A stretch of DNA of 64,000 nt from Heliopora coerulea (Eukaryota; Cnidaria; Anthozoa; Scleralcyonacea; Helioporidae): assembly GCA_030142905.1 (NCBI GenBank), contig JASJOG010000074.1, forward strand, positions 702,001 to 766,000, in the 5' to 3' direction. The notes beneath the pieces are model-generated. The model ran no database searches. It worked only from the letters and a program-made list of their open reading frames with translations, and had not been told where the DNA came from. This document shows positions 1 through 16,800 of this stretch, in pieces. Made by a program: the position numbers and the translations under genes. Position 1 is the first letter of the stretch. Each line of letters starts with the position of its first letter.

Positions 1-1125
1 CGCCTTGGGTTGGAAGAAGGGCCTTCCTTGCATCTAGCTGTGAGAACTCGCTTAGAGTTTGACCGCATACTAGACTTAGATTATGAACTTTGAATTCTTG
101 TAGGACGAGTGAAGGCATTTACAGAGAGTTATTATCCATGTATATCCACTATATCCATATATAGTAAGGTTTGAAAGGCACTAGTGGTTTGACATTAGGA
201 AAATAAGACAAGAACTGTTGCATGAATATGAGTACAAAGACTTGTGTTAGTTGTGGCTTGCGTAACAGATTAAAGGCGCGGATTTCATTTTGTACGTTAA
301 TCCGTACAAAGCGCTATTCTTGTCAAAACTAATTTTTTCATGTGAAAAACTAAATTTGTTCACTGGCTAGAGTTGTGAACCGATAAATTTCGCAAGTTAG
401 AATAGCAAAACAAATTATGCAAGCTTGAACGGTGCCAGAACATTATGTAAACTTGAATTGTGAAACAGTAAATTATGTAACTTTGAAATGTGAGACAAGA
501 AATTACCCAAGCTTGAGTTTTGAGACTGATTATGCAAACTGAAACTTGAACTGATAAATGAAAGATATAATGTTAAAATGTGAATCCGTAAATTATGAAA
601 GTAACAATGAAGTGTGAGACGCTAAGACTAGGAGTTCTGGCATATGTCTATGTAAGTTATAAAAGTTCATATACTTATAAATTTAAGAAAAAGTTAAGTG
701 TTATAATCAGCGGCGTAGATTATAAGGGGAGTGACACACCCCACCAAAGTTTGCTAAAAAATAGAAAATTCGGGCAAAAAATAGTAATTCGGGCAAATTT
801 AATAAGGTAAAGTAGGTCGAAATCCCTTTTGGTTGCCAGTTTACATTTCATTTACGTATTGGGGTTGAGAAAGCGACAGTACACCATACATGAATGAATG
901 CGCGTCAAATTAAATTCGGGCAATTTTTGAGGGTATACAGTGTTCGGACAAATTAAGCTTGACTCCCTCAATCAAACTGGATGAACTATGCCCCTGGTCA
1001 TAACGTTAACTTACGATTATTAAGGGTTGAATGCAAATCCCATCCAAAATACCAGTGCCTACAGCTTTTAGCAGAAACCCAAAATTTAGGTTGTCATTAA
1101 TGGCAATTAATTTGTGTTACTGTAG
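1..1125. other. Non-coding flank upstream of the first visible PTGR1 exon
   Basis: No exon is recognisable here. The missing N-terminal exon(s) of the PTGR1 gene (about 35 residues by comparison with the family) are not evident, so they are either undetected here or lie upstream of the window. The stretch holds a degenerate short tandem repeat (about 370-630) and, around 765-955, a motif of the type attcgggcaa repeated three or four times that looks like old interspersed-repeat debris. Confidence 0.5.
370..630. repeat. Degenerate tandem repeat, about 27-45 bp units
   Basis: Loose repeats of a core resembling ttgaa-tgtgaaac-gtaaattatg recur near 372, 458, 484, 512, 575 and 606. Units differ in length and sequence, so this is an old decayed minisatellite. 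No coding potential is apparent. Confidence 0.45.
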
Positions 1126-4051
<2,926 letters not shown>

Positions 4052-4160
4052 GGGACATTTATTGTTCAAACACTGTAAACTTATGGATAGTATAAGAGCA
4101 ACATGCAGAAAACCTACAATGTTGAACTTATTTCTTAATGTTTCCCCCAAATTATAGTGC

Positions 4161-4166
4161 AATAAA
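4161..4166 (+). terminator. Polyadenylation signal AATAAA of PTGR1
   Basis: A canonical hexamer lies 110 bp after the PTGR1 stop codon, inside the 294-bp gap between the convergent PTGR1 and AIMP2 stop codons. Confidence 0.6.
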
Positions 4167-4345
4167 CAAGTAAATAAAAGTAGCATTTTCAATAATGTTT
4201 TGTTGGCTTCTTTCTTTTTTTAAGAACTGAAGCAAGGAACTTTAAGTAAAAAGTAATTAAAATAAGTGTCACACACCAATATTGAGACAGTATAATTCAG
4301 AATTGTACCAGTAACTGAAAGAATTTCTAGTATTTTATGTCTCAT

Positions 4346-7300
4346 TCACATTTTTTTAACATCCTGGAATCCTGGTAATTCCTTTTTACAAGTGCTAATC
4401 CATTTTTCAACATTGTTTGGAAATAAGCCCCTGTCACTAGTTTTTATAAGAGCAATGCTACAGTAAATATCAGCTAATGAGGCAGCATTATTGACTAACC
4501 ATTTGTGCTTCCCAAGGTGACAGTTCAAACTTTGAATGAAAGCTTTCCTTTCTATTCCATTATCTGACATGGTAAGTTTCATAGCAGCATTAAGCCAGGC
4601 ATCAATATTTGCCATTTGCAGGGGTTCTACCTGGCTAAAGAGATCTGGCAGAAGCAAACGAGATAAATATCGAAGAATACTGACTTCCCCAAGGATTGGA
4701 CTTTGGTCTGCAACTGAAACTATCAAACATGGTGCAAGAATATCTGGAATAAAGAGAAAGGCAAAAATCTTTCAGTTAAAATGACCACTCTGAGACATCC
4801 AGCACATCATGAATTATAATCTTCCATGTGGTACTGAACCAAAATACTATATTACTGATGTTATCAATGTTTTCTTCCAGTTGTCCAGAAGTCAATGTTA
4901 TGGATGTAATTTCCTTATGTCCTCAAAATGGACAACCTCCTTAAAAAGTACATACTAGGGTAATATACAGTACTAGAATGCAAATGTCATTGGAAGCCTC
5001 AGTGTAATTATCAGCTCAGTCCCCTTGGGGCTGACTTGTCATGGAAATAAATAATTTTAAATAAGTAGATACTGTGGTGATTGGTAATTTACCATGGTAT
5101 CTACGTATTTAAAAACTGTGTTTAAATTTGTTACCATGACAAAATCGCTGTTTTATTATTTGAAAAATAAATAATTATAAGGAATTTCCACCATCACCAG
5201 CAATGTTGATCTGCTACAATGGTGGAAGACTGATGTACTTTTCCTTCTCTCAGCTAACTTGCACAACAAACATCTTGCTGTTTCTGCCAATTGGGCAGTC
5301 TGATAGACTACTTAGCAATGTCACAGCAAGCTCAGCTTAAGCCACAGAAAGCAAGCCTGCTTGTGGTCCATTACTTGGCTATTTCCAAAAGGTTAATGTC
5401 CTCCTGGGTTCAAGTAGGAGGGACTAACCCCTTTCAATCTATCTGTGGAGCAAACCCTAACCTTTAAATACTTCTAGCCATTATTTTTAACTGACCCTTT
5501 TTCCATATCAGTCTGAGACAGATGGTAGTGTTAGTTTCACAGATATTAGAGGTTCCAAACAAATCATGGAGGCACTCTGGCAGTGCCATTGTTAATGATG
5601 AATGAATGTGGGTCACCATGGAGCAAGCAAGTCCACGGTGTTCTGCCATCTTTAGCAGCAGAAACAGTGATAATGGTGGATCATCAGGAGATGCATGGAC
5701 CACAATGGTGGGAGGTTTTTTCATGGAAACAGGAGCAGAACTTGATGTCTAGAAAGAACAGTTCAATAACTTACAAAACATTAAAGTACAGCAATATCAC
5801 AATCCAAAATTCTGACAATGAGTACAAATGTTCAGCTAAAACAGTCAAAATATTGTGATAGACAGGTACAAATATCCTACAATATTTGGATAGCAGGTCA
5901 TGTTATTTGAGCTCTAAAAAAGTCTGTTTCATTGGGGTTTTCCTAAACTGATAAATACCATTTAATTTGACTGGTTGGATAATGATGAATTTGGGTCAAC
6001 TTCTGGAAGTTTAATTAATTTAGAAACTTTTATAAGAGTTTCAACTTTGACAACAACAACAACAGTTGTTTTATGGCCGTTTTCCCTGCTTACCCAGGGG
6101 TTGACCGGCAGCTCTAGACTGCAGCCTTCTCCACCTCTCCCTATCCTTCACATCTTCCCTTTTCAACCTACACTCTCTCATGTTCCTTTCCACCACCTGG
6201 CTCCATGTCATCCTTGGCCTTCCCCATCCTCTCTTACCTTTCACCTCAAACCACATGATCTTTTTCACCCAATTGTCATCATCCTTCCACAGCACATGTC
6301 CCAACCATCTTAACCTATTCCGTTTCACAGCATCTGACACTGACTCAATCCCCATTCTTTCCCTCAGCGATACACCACACATCTATCACCACCCTCATCT
6401 CCATACGTTCCAATCTCCCACTCTGCTCCACTGTCATGGCCCACGTTTCACTTCCATATATCATAGCACTCCTCACACATGTCACATACAGCTTCCCCTT
6501 CAGCTTAAGTGACACTTCCTTGATAATAGACAGTTTTGTGCAAAGTACAATGACTTGTTTGCATTCTGACATATCTGAAAGCTTTGTCAAAATGCCATGA
6601 CTTGTGGAACTTAATTTGGCTTCCAGCAACCATTTAATTACAGCAATGCAGAAAAAAAATACAGGAAAGAATAAAAGGTAAGAGAAATAAATGAACCAAA
6701 AATTGAATTCATAAAATAAAAGAGTCAAGGAATTAGTTCACTTATTCCTTCATCCTTTCATTTCCTTTTCACTGATTCATTGATCAATTGTTTCACCCAT
6801 TCAGCTCAGGGTCACATTTCCTCTTGCAGATAAAAGTTCACATCAGTAAACCTACCTTTGGCTTGGAATGACTATAACCGTCTAATTCCACGCCTATTTC
6901 AGAGCCAATCTGATAGATTTCTGCTTTCAGTTTTCCCAAGCTTTTCAGAACAGCTTCTTGACGATACAATAACTCTTGCAATTCAGCAGATTCATGATCC
7001 TAAGCCAATGTAGATAGGTTCAAATTAGAAATTTGGTTAATGCACAAAACTATTTACATCTTTAGCAACAAAGGCCTTATTCTATTCCTACCCCAATGGC
7101 CTCTTACAATTTTACTCTGACTTAAGACAATTTTAATTGTGTAAGAGAGGGTTCGGAGGTCTTTGAAACATTTATCCTATCGCTTCTTCGACTAACAACT
7201 GAAAACTAATAATGTGATTGCTGAAAGAACGATTAAATATATGACATTCTTTGTACACCGTTGACTTCTCTTACTTAGGAATATAGAACTTAACTTCGAA

Positions 7301-7450
7301 GAATGTCGAAAATGTGGTCAAAATCCTCACCATCATATCGGCTTGATTTTCATGAAAGTTCTTCATCTTGTACATACACTTTGGAAGTGCGTCAGCGATA
7401 GGAGAGTTGTTGTAAATTGGTTTCATTTTATACATCGTCTGGGTCGCCAT
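4346..7450 (-). CDS. AIMP2: AIMP2 (p38), scaffold of the multi-tRNA synthetase complex
   Basis: AIMP2 is the cytosolic scaffold that holds lysyl-tRNA synthetase and other subunits in the multi-synthetase complex. Exons on the minus strand: 7450-7331 (ATG at 7450), 6999-6856, 5748-5472 and 4743-4346 (stop TGA). They join in phase to 312 residues; the human protein is 320. The N-terminus MYKMKPIYNNSP...LPKCMYKMKNFH matches the lysyl-tRNA synthetase-binding peptide region. Exon 2 is a helical/coiled segment (ELQELLYRQEAVLKSLGKLK) like the leucine zipper of the family. Exons 3-4 carry the thioredoxin/GST-like module (IVVHASPDDPPLSL, HIHSSL, LRLIWKK) and GST-C helices (WLVNNAASLADIY, WISTCKKELPGF). 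The exon 3 donor (gtattt) is weak and is placed by phase and alignment. Head-to-head with BPTF; intron 2 holds a LINE remnant. Confidence 0.9.
5038..5146. repeat. Imperfect inverted repeat in AIMP2 intron 3
   Basis: The left arm starts gtcatggaaataaat and the right arm ends ttgttaccatgac. A nested inner dyad (gatac...ggtatc) surrounds a short loop. Arms are about 40-45 bp with mismatches. It looks like a small foldback or MITE element; no terminal duplication was established. Confidence 0.45.
6071..6532 (-). pseudogene. Non-LTR retrotransposon reverse transcriptase C-terminal remnant
   Basis: The minus strand reads a piece typical of LINE reverse transcriptase C-termini: LKLKGKLYVTCVRSAMIYG, GSETWAM, then after a frameshift near 6385-6400 CGVSLRERMGIE, RNRLRWLGHVL, GRPRMTW and DRERWRRLQSRA. 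The frames do not join and the 5' part is absent, so it is a dead 5'-truncated fragment. It lies in AIMP2 intron 2 in the same orientation as the gene. Confidence 0.8.
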
Positions 7451-7888
7451 GTTTGATCGGGAAGACCCAAGTTATTGTTGCGCTTGGTATCATGGGTAAT
7501 ATTTATCATTTCTGTTGTTTTGAAAAGAAAATTCAGGTGAATGGGAAATTTTCGATTGTTCTTCAGATTCCTCGATGAATCTACCGAAAAACAAGACACT
7601 GATGTGTCTGAAACCAAATTTGATGTGAAGAATTGTAAAATTTTCCCTAGTTTAAGCTCGGTGTTTTAATTTGTTTTTGATGTTATCCTGATGAACTGTG
7701 GGAAATTCACGTGACACGTTCTTTCAATCTTTGCTCATGGCCCGCCAAGAAAAAATGATCTCGAACTTCGTTTGAGAATTAAAAATAGAATGAAATGGGT
7801 TGAAACAAGACAGGAAAAGGACGGTTTATAACCAACAGTAGCAAACCGTGGCTCAAAGCATAATACTATCAGAATACCGGCTGGAATA
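7451..7888. promoter_or_regulatory. Divergent AIMP2/BPTF intergenic region, candidate bidirectional promoter
   Basis: Only 438 bp separate the AIMP2 ATG (7450, minus) from the BPTF ATG (7889, plus). Both 5' UTRs and promoters must fit here unless there are unseen upstream non-coding exons. No clear TATA box stands out. Compact CpG-containing, TATA-less head-to-head spacing is common for housekeeping gene pairs; the promoter role is inferred from geometry. Confidence 0.5.
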
Positions 7889-10800
7889 ATGAAAAGAGGA
7901 CGAGGTAGAGGGCAGAGCGGCTCAGCACGTAAGAGAGGAAGAGGCAGACGTTTGCAAAATGGCGACCGCAATAGCTCACTTGCATGTTCACCCACTCCAA
8001 GCTCAACAAGACATATTAGAACACGAAATCAAGGGAAAGCTATTCCGAGGAAGTACCAATGCATGATCCAAACTTCTTCGGAGAGCGAAGGTGACGATTC
8101 CGACTACAGTGTGGAATCTATTTCTAGTCGAAGTACAGAAATAAGTCACTTATCAACAGAAAGCTACTATCAAAACTATCGTATCAAAACATTTGATTTC
8201 ATTGAGCTGCCAGAAGTAAGGCCATTGGTTTTGCCACCGTCTTCAGACGATCTGCTTGTGCCAAATGAACATGTTATGAGTGCACTGGCGGTCTATGAAG
8301 TTCTACGGCACTTCGGTCGGATCATTAGGCTTTCCCCATTTCGATTTGAGGATTTTACTGCGGCTCTTATATCTGCAGAGAAATCTGTTTTGCTCGATCA
8401 GATTCACTTAAACTTAGTCAGAGCTTGCATCACTGAGGACGAAGCAAATGGATTTAGTTTTGCAGCCCATGATGAGAAAGAGAGCATCAATCTGTTTCTG
8501 TACTTTCTTGATTCCTTCACCTGGCCAGAAGTTGTTCGCTGCTATTTGACTTCGAATCCAGAACTACGAGAAACGGCTCGTTGTTGCAACGATGGGTCGT
8601 ATCCTATGGTGTCTTTAGGAAGTAAAATTCAAGTTCTATGTCGGTTAACCGAGCAGTTTCTGTCGTCCAATGCTGTCAGGGAAGAAGTGCTTAACGATGG
8701 AATGTTTCAGTCGGAAGACCACTGTAGGAACTGCGGCAAAATGGGTGATTTGCTCTGCTGTGAATCTTGTCCTGCGGTGTTTCACCTGCATTGTTTGAAA
8801 CCAGCGTTAGAAGAAGTCCCTCAAGGTGATTGGTTATGTCCCATATGCAAAGCAGACAAAGTTCAAGGGGTTACTGACTGTGATTTGGCAGGAGAAAGAC
8901 TTCCTAGCTGCAGAAACACACCATTAGGGATAGACAGACAGGGAAGGAAGTACTGGTTTTTGGTGAGAAGAATTTTTGTGTAAGTGGCAAAATGTTGCAA
9001 TACTGCTGTTATTATTTCCTAGAAAGTGCATGGTGCTGGTTCTCTGGATTGGAGTAGGTTTTCATTATTTACTGACAACTGTGGTCAAATGCTTGCATAA
9101 CTTTTTCCAGTCTGATAAAATTTATCTAGTATTTTAGTTCAGTTGTTCAAAACACAGATAATGCTGTTCATCTGTTTTATCTTTGTTATTTGTTAGAATC
9201 ATAAACGTTACTATTTTGTATTTCCATATACACATTATATTTACATATATGTTTATAAGTTTTAGTAATATACAGTAATATATATAACAATTATTTACTG
9301 AAGGCAAAATCAGTATACACTCACCAAATTCATCATTTTGGTATAATTAGTTAATTACACAGCTGATTATTTGAAAGAAAGTTGTGAACAAGCTTTTTTA
9401 AAAACTCCTTGGTTACATTAACAAAGGTAGCTGCTATCTTGCTTCTGTGCCTTGTTACATTCACCTGTAGGTGAATATTGAGAATTATGACATGATTTTT
9501 AGGCCTATCACCACACAGAATTTTCAATAATTGTCTGTGTATTTACACTATATATGTGTATATGACTATATATTTATACAGCCCAAATTATCTTTTGTTG
9601 CTTACATTTACTCACATTTGGAAAGTTGTCACCCCCTTGATATATAAAGACATCTGGAATGAGCCAGAAGAAATAATGAAGGACTGATCTTTCCAGGAAA
9701 GAGTTTTGTTGAGATAGTTATAACTCTTTCCTAGCTGTATGTCTCCCCTCACAAAGTAAAATTGTCCAATGTTGGCTGGGATAAAATAATAGAACTCTGT
9801 TTGAAAAGGGTTAATGAATTCTTTCAAGATTTGTCATATATGTTCGGCATGCCCTACATGTTTCTGGTGACAAATTGATAATTGTTTTGGAAGCTAAATC
9901 TTATGTAGCCCAATATTAGATGGAAAGATAGGGTAGTGTTGATATGGTTATCACTACCTATAATACCTACCATACTTCTTGATTATTATTCAAGGAGATT
10001 TGACAGCATGGAACATACAGTGAGACAGATAACTCTGGGAGTGTTGACGTGTTTGTTCATTTGGTAGTGATACTAGGAAACAGAGTTAACTGTTGAAAAT
10101 GAAGAATTATATTTACCTGTGGAGAAATCTAGAAGTTACAATTTATTATATAATTTACTCTTTTAATAAGAGAATTTCCTTTTTTTCCTTTAGTGAGGGA
10201 GAAAATGAAACCTACTATTACAGCACAGTTTCACAGTTGAATGAACTTCTTCAGTATCTTGAGCGTGATGGAGAGGAAGATAAGTTATTGTCAGTGTTAA
10301 GAAGTTGGTATGATGAGATCATCAAGCAAATGGCTATAACAAAAGAACTCACGGATGCCTGCAAAGGTATAGTTCAAATAAAATAAAGGAAGATAAGTAG
10401 CATGGGTGACTGCCCAGAACACTTACAGTTCTTCTGGCTAATGCTAGACAGTTAGTCAGCAGTAAGGGACCTCTAGGAGTTAATGGATTAATAACCACTC
10501 ATGGCAAAGGACAGGTTTACTGTTATAAATATCTTGCATATTCTACCCATAACAAGCATCACTTCTAGTTATAAATATCTTGTGTATTCTACCCTCAACA
10601 AGTATTGCTCACAGTTACTGCTACAAGCCACCAGGCAAACAGCAACACTAGTCTTGCAACTGAGGTTGGGCTATCTGTGTGTTTGAATACCAGCAAAATT
10701 CTTGATTTGATGATTTTGATATGTTGGAATAATTTTGAGCTCTTGTAATTGTATGGTCAGCAGCAGGCAGTATGTTGTTCATTGCATGCAGGAGCTCAGT

Positions 10801-13800
10801 TTGTTCATCAGTGTTAGGTAAGTGTCTTATAACATCTAACTCAACTGTATTTGTAAGTGGAAATATTCAACAAAGTAACAAACAATTTGGTGATATTTCA
10901 AGAGGAAGACTGGTTTTTATGAGTTTTTTCAGCCTTGTTGTTTGCTCAATCAGTGGCACTTTGTCCATAAACAACCCACACAGTCTACCAGATCCTCACA
11001 CATGGAGACCTCATGTACCTAAAGGCTCTTGAAAAAGAATTCATCCCGGATGTACAGATGTCTCTTAACTTGGCTATGCCTACCTTGCAACATTTCAGTT
11101 TCTGTAAGAAATAGCTAGTAAATATCTTGTATATTCTGCCCACAGGAAGTATCATTTATACTCACCTATGTCTTGTGTATTCTGCCCATAACAAGTGTCA
11201 CTTGTATGCAGAGCAGTCCTTTTGACCTTTGTTTTTAAAGTCATGTTTCACTGCTCAATTGTGATAGTGCGACAGATGCATTTTGTGTACAACTGTACTG
11301 TAAAGGTTTATTTTATCAACCTACTAAGAGGGAAGGGTGCAGTTTAGAAAATTATTCTGACTAATGCTAGATTATTTTATTCATCATTCTTAGTGGTTTT
11401 CTGCCACTTAATCAATAATGGGCAACCTTGTTCATGTCCTTTTGGTTGGTAGGTAAAATGATCTGATATTAGTCACCCTAAGGTCATGAATGGCCTCCAA
11501 AGTACAAACAAGATATTCTTCACTCTAGGTTTGATTATTGCAATAACTTAGATTTGCTTTTTTGGAATGTAAGTACCTGTAATCAGAAGTAGTTACAAGT
11601 AGCTCTTATGTGTTTGCAACTCATTATTTCAATGAAGGTGGAGCAAATACAGAGGTAATCCAGCCAATGTACTTTTTGGAAAGTGATCCATATAATGAAA
11701 ATAGTATCCTGGGTAAACTCACATAATTGGATTGACCAAGAAACCAGACACTTGACTTCCTGGCCTGTATTAATTAACCATGGCTTTTTGTAGGAGAAAT
11801 GAACTCAGCACTTGAAGCTGACTTGAGATACAAGCCTAAGCCGAAGACAAAGAGCAGAACAGTGGTGTTTGATGAAAAAGGTACAAGAAAGTTGTTTGCC
11901 ATACCTGCTGAAAGAAATATGATGACATTGATTGCAATCAGGATGATAGTCCACAGGTTATCCATGTGTAGTTGTATACTCTGTGATGAAAAAATGCACC
12001 TTTGGGTGGCCAACATTCTCAACTCACTACTGAAGCAAATAAAGTAAAGTATATTGTATGGAAAAAATGTTAATTTTTGCTAAAATGTGAAAAAATGCTG
12101 AGCTCAGCTTTTGATCTTATCAGGTTTACCAAAGCTGAATTTTGTGTCAGATGACTCAGTGAAAGATAAGATTGTTTCCAGACAAAAAGTGGAATTGAAA
12201 TTTTCATGTGATGCCAAAAAGCATGACCCTGGCTTGACTAAGTTATCAGGTGAATCCAGTGAAGGAGTGAAAGATGATGTAAATTATGTGGATGAGAAGA
12301 CTGTGGAAGGCACTGGTGGTGTTGAGAACTTGGTGAATTGTGACAAGAAAACAAAGTCACCTCAAGAAAAGGAAAAAGAAAAAGGTGAATATGTATTTAA
12401 TGATGTCAACTGCACCATTTAGGAGAACATTTGCCATTTTACTCTGGCTAATGCTTGCTGATTTTACTTGCCTGAAGGATGAACCCTGGGTGTTAAAGAG
12501 TTGAGGAAGTGATAGTGTAAACTGTAACTGTATTACCATTGTTTAACATATTCAGGTAAAGGTCTCATAATTTTACCAGGCTTGAAAAATACTAACTTGA
12601 ACATAATTCTACATGACATACAATAATTTCCAAAGTATAGTCAGTGGTGCAGTGGTTACAGGTCTGGGGAGGGGGGGACAGCCATGAAAAAAACCTAATA
12701 AAGGGTAACTCATCATGTAGGATTAGGTAGTTGGGTGAAAAACAAGGATATATATTAGCGCTACTCCAAGTGAACGAACCCATACGGGACAAGTAGAGAA
12801 AAATTTCTACTTGACCACTGCCACGATTCAAACCCGCGACCTTCAGTTTACTAGTCCGGATTAGTAAACTGAAGGTCGCCGGTTTGAATCCCTGCTGTGG
12901 TCAAATAGAGTTTTTTCCTACATGTCCGATATGGGCTCGTTCATTTGGAGTAACACCAAGGGTAACTCCTTATAACTGTCTGAATTAGTGACTGTTTATT
13001 TTGTATTTCACCTAAAGGCTCCACATCAACTCCGGTTACGGAGAAAGTGAAGAATACTGAGCCAGGCAATATCTCAACAAACAAGGATTCAACGTCGAAC
13101 AAGGTCACACCCACAACTATATCGTACAAGTTTGAAAATGGTGCGATCATTGCTACCCAGATACACACCGCGGGCTCAGCGGTGGTCGACGTATCGAAGG
13201 GGCAGGGGGTTCAGAACCCTGGAAAAGTTGTGGCTAGTCATTCAAAGAACCCTCCATCCCAGGGAACTCCAAAGCCAAACTCAGTGACACCGGTGGTAAG
13301 CGCGACAGTCAAGACCCCAGGTGGTGCAGGCGCGACAGCTGCAGTCAGTACGGCGAACAAGTCTGTCAGCGGTCCTGTTCAACCCTCCTCGCAAGCCCAA
13401 CTAAAAAAACTGTTTAAGTTGGGGATGGAGAAGACGTACGAATCTTATGTGAATCAATTTTTTACTAATCCCCTGGCTAAAAACAAACAGCAAGCGAACG
13501 AAGAGCGAGACAGACGGAGAGGTATTTCCTCGAAGTTCAACCTGGGTGAATACACGTACACTGGATCTTTGGTTGGAAACATAGAGAGGATTTTGCTTAC
13601 CCTACGTTGCTCCGTCGTGACCCTCGAAACGTCCATCCCGTCGGCATTTATGCACCCCATGTGGCCACTGCAGCGATCAACGTGGGTGAAAGCTGTCCAT
13701 CTCAGTAAGACCTCAGGAGAATTTGCATCGGTGCTTTCTTTCTTGGAAAGTTTTATCAAGCCAGTGGTCATGCGCAGTGTGTGGAATGATGCCGTTGGTC

Positions 13801-16800
13801 ATTTGGAGTTCTTTCGCACTTTGAGTGACTCCAAAGCTGGGAGCGTGGCTAAGAAAACCACCAAAGAGGAGGAAGAGGAACTCCAAAATAGAGAGCTAAC
13901 GTGTAAGTTGAACAATTTCTAATCCTCAGTTCTCTTCCAGAGTCATCCTCAGGGTCACATGTTCCCAGTTCACTTGATGGCTCAGCTGCTAGAGCAGCGG
14001 TCTGGTTACCCAAAGATGCAAGTTCGAATCCCGCTCTCGTCAATTTTCCAGCTGACTTTAGTAATGTAGGCTATTTCGTGAAAGATTCTCATCTGATCCT
14101 CAGATTTTATGGCTTTGACCCAAAGTTGAAAAATCACAGTTTCAACCAAAGTTTCGTCTTGTTGTTGACTCATATCTTGAGTTTTCAAGATGACGTAATC
14201 TTCGGTCTATGTTTTATATATTTTTGAAGTCGTCGACTGATTATGAATTAATTTGATTGGTCTGATCAATGGCATTGGACGTTCCAGGCCGGAAGCGAGT
14301 TCTTGTGATAAAAATTATTGTGAAGTCACGAAACGTTAGAGATAAAATTGCTTTATGTCTTTAGCAAATTTGCGTTTCTGCGGGTCTTTTTTAAAGTTAT
14401 AGTAGAACCCTGCAAACTCGAACTATCAAAGGCAATGAGAAATCGTTCGAGTTAGCGGGGAGTTGACCGACTTGACTGAGTTCGAGATGGTGAGGTTCTA
14501 GACTATCTACTGGGCTTTAACTTTTATCACAAGAATACTTTTAGTTCCTTCGTGCTCGCTTTTAAGCAGTTGTTCTTACTTTACTCTTCTTACTTTACTC
14601 TTACTTTACTCTTCTTACTTTACTCTTCAGTACAACTCTCTTATTTTTTTTTTTTTTTTTTTTTTTTACCATATTTTGTCATTGCCAGCTCATGGTCCTA
14701 AATACTACTCGTGGCTACCAAACCATCAAATATGGAAACACCGTGGAGAAGAATATCGCATCTACGGCGGAGGAGGCTGGGCCTGGGTTAGCCAGAACCG
14801 GAAGCGGAAACATGTGGAAACCATTACAAAGGAAGAGCGGGCGGCGAAAATAAAGAAATTTGAAAATACATTTGAGACGGCTTTAAAACGAAAGCTAACC
14901 AAGAAACACAAGAGTGTTCTTGAGGCTAAGTCAAACATGACAAAATCATCCAAAACTCCACCAGCTCAGGCTGGCGCGGCTCGGATCAGTATCAGTTCAG
15001 CGAGTGTACAACAAAAGACCACCTTAAGTTCATCAAAAACTTCACAAACATTGGTTGCACAAAAGCAAATCGTGTCTTCTGCTGGTGCGGTTTCTTCAGT
15101 AAATACCTCAATATCAGTGAACGGAGGTCTACGAACTAACTGTGTACAATCTGCAACCCTTGTAGTCTCATCAACTACCCAGAATGTTCCTTCAGCTACT
15201 AAAAATGTTCCTTCAACAACCCAGAATGTTACTTTAACGGGCTCAAGTGCTCCACTAAGGGCTGCATCGACTCCTGGTGTATATTCAACAACGCTTGCTG
15301 CACCTTCTACAATCTTCGCTGTGTCATTGACAAATCGTACCGTTCCTTCAGCGAGCCAGAGCGTTCAGTCTGTAATCCCAGTTGTGTCGTCAGTAAATGC
15401 AACATTGCGTGCAACTATTCTAGATGTACCTTCAGCAACAGGACAAGTACCTCCAACAACCACAGTCTCAGCTGTGGCAGCCTCTAATATAACGCTAGCA
15501 ACTGTAAATGTCTCTATGGCCACAACAAGTGCATGTTCTACGTCCGCTAGCGAATCTTCAACTGGACTTGGTGTTCGTTCAGAAACATTAACCATAACGT
15601 CAACAGCCCCTGGTGTGCCATCCCTGATATCCAGTGTTTCTCCGACTGTACCATCCACAACCCTGACTGTACCCTCATCAATACTCACTGTACCTTCATC
15701 AACCCTGAAGTTACTTTCATCAATCCAGACCGTGGGAGTGTTAACCCAGACTGCACCTTCATCAACCCTGACTGTTTCTTCATCAACGAAGACTATACCT
15801 TCAGCAACCCTGATTGTACCTTCATCAACCCAGACTGCAATTTCTTCATCCCTGATTGTACCTTCATCGTCCCTTACTGTACCTTCAGCAACTCTTAGCG
15901 TACCGTTAACCTCGAACGCACTGTTATCATCTGTCGTTCCTCCAACAGTACCCGCTGTTGTTTCATCGACAAAGCCAAACATGACTGCCGCTGATCAAAG
16001 TGACTCATCAATAACGTCAAAGATACCTTCGCCAGCTTACGGTGTAGCTTCAACAAGCTCGAGTGTATCCTCAACCCCTAGTTTACATTCAGTAACCCGA
16101 AGTGTACCTTCTGTTACACCTGTAGCACCTTCAACCTCAAGTGAAGCTTCCGTAACACCAGATGCACCTTTAGCAGTTGCAGGTGAGTCGCAGGCAATTG
16201 GGTCTGATAAAGGACGTTCTTCACGCTCTGATGAAAGAGAAGGTACTGATGTTTTAAATGAGGAGATGGCAACTGCTGATGCTCAGACTGAATCTGGTGC
16301 TGGTTCCAGCGGCAGCGGTACCAGTAATGCTTCTGGTTCTGCCAGTGAAGATGGAGCTCTTGCTACTAAAAGTACTGAAGCTATACCAAGTCGCGATGGA
16401 AGTGCTTCTGTCATTGAAAGTGTGTCAAGTTCAAGAACTGGTACAAATTGCACCAGTACTGGCCAAAGTGGTGACAGCCTAAACCATGAATCACCTGCTG
16501 ATTCAAGAACTTGTGGCCAGATAAGTAGTATTTGTGAGGATAGTGGTGAAAGAGCAAGACATACAGTTACTGAAGATAGCAGCACTGGTACAGACGGTAC
16601 TTGTGTCACTATTGGTACTAAGACAGAAAATGGGACGAGCACTAATGGCACGAAATCTAGCGTTGGTACAACCATCAGCACAGCTGGGTCGTGCGAGAAA
16701 ATCAATGATGATCACATGAGTCAAAAGAAAAATGCCGATTTAGAATCCATTCGAAATGAAAAAGTTCAGGGCTTAGGGGCATTAATGGAAGTTGATGGAC

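Noticed and set aside
6180..6512. Plus-strand His/Pro-rich frame
   Set aside because: Antisense of the LINE remnant read on the minus strand.
13975..14045. Functional tRNA gene
   Set aside because: A- and B-box-like motifs exist, but the acceptor strands do not pair and the anticodon stem is poor; a SINE head is more likely.
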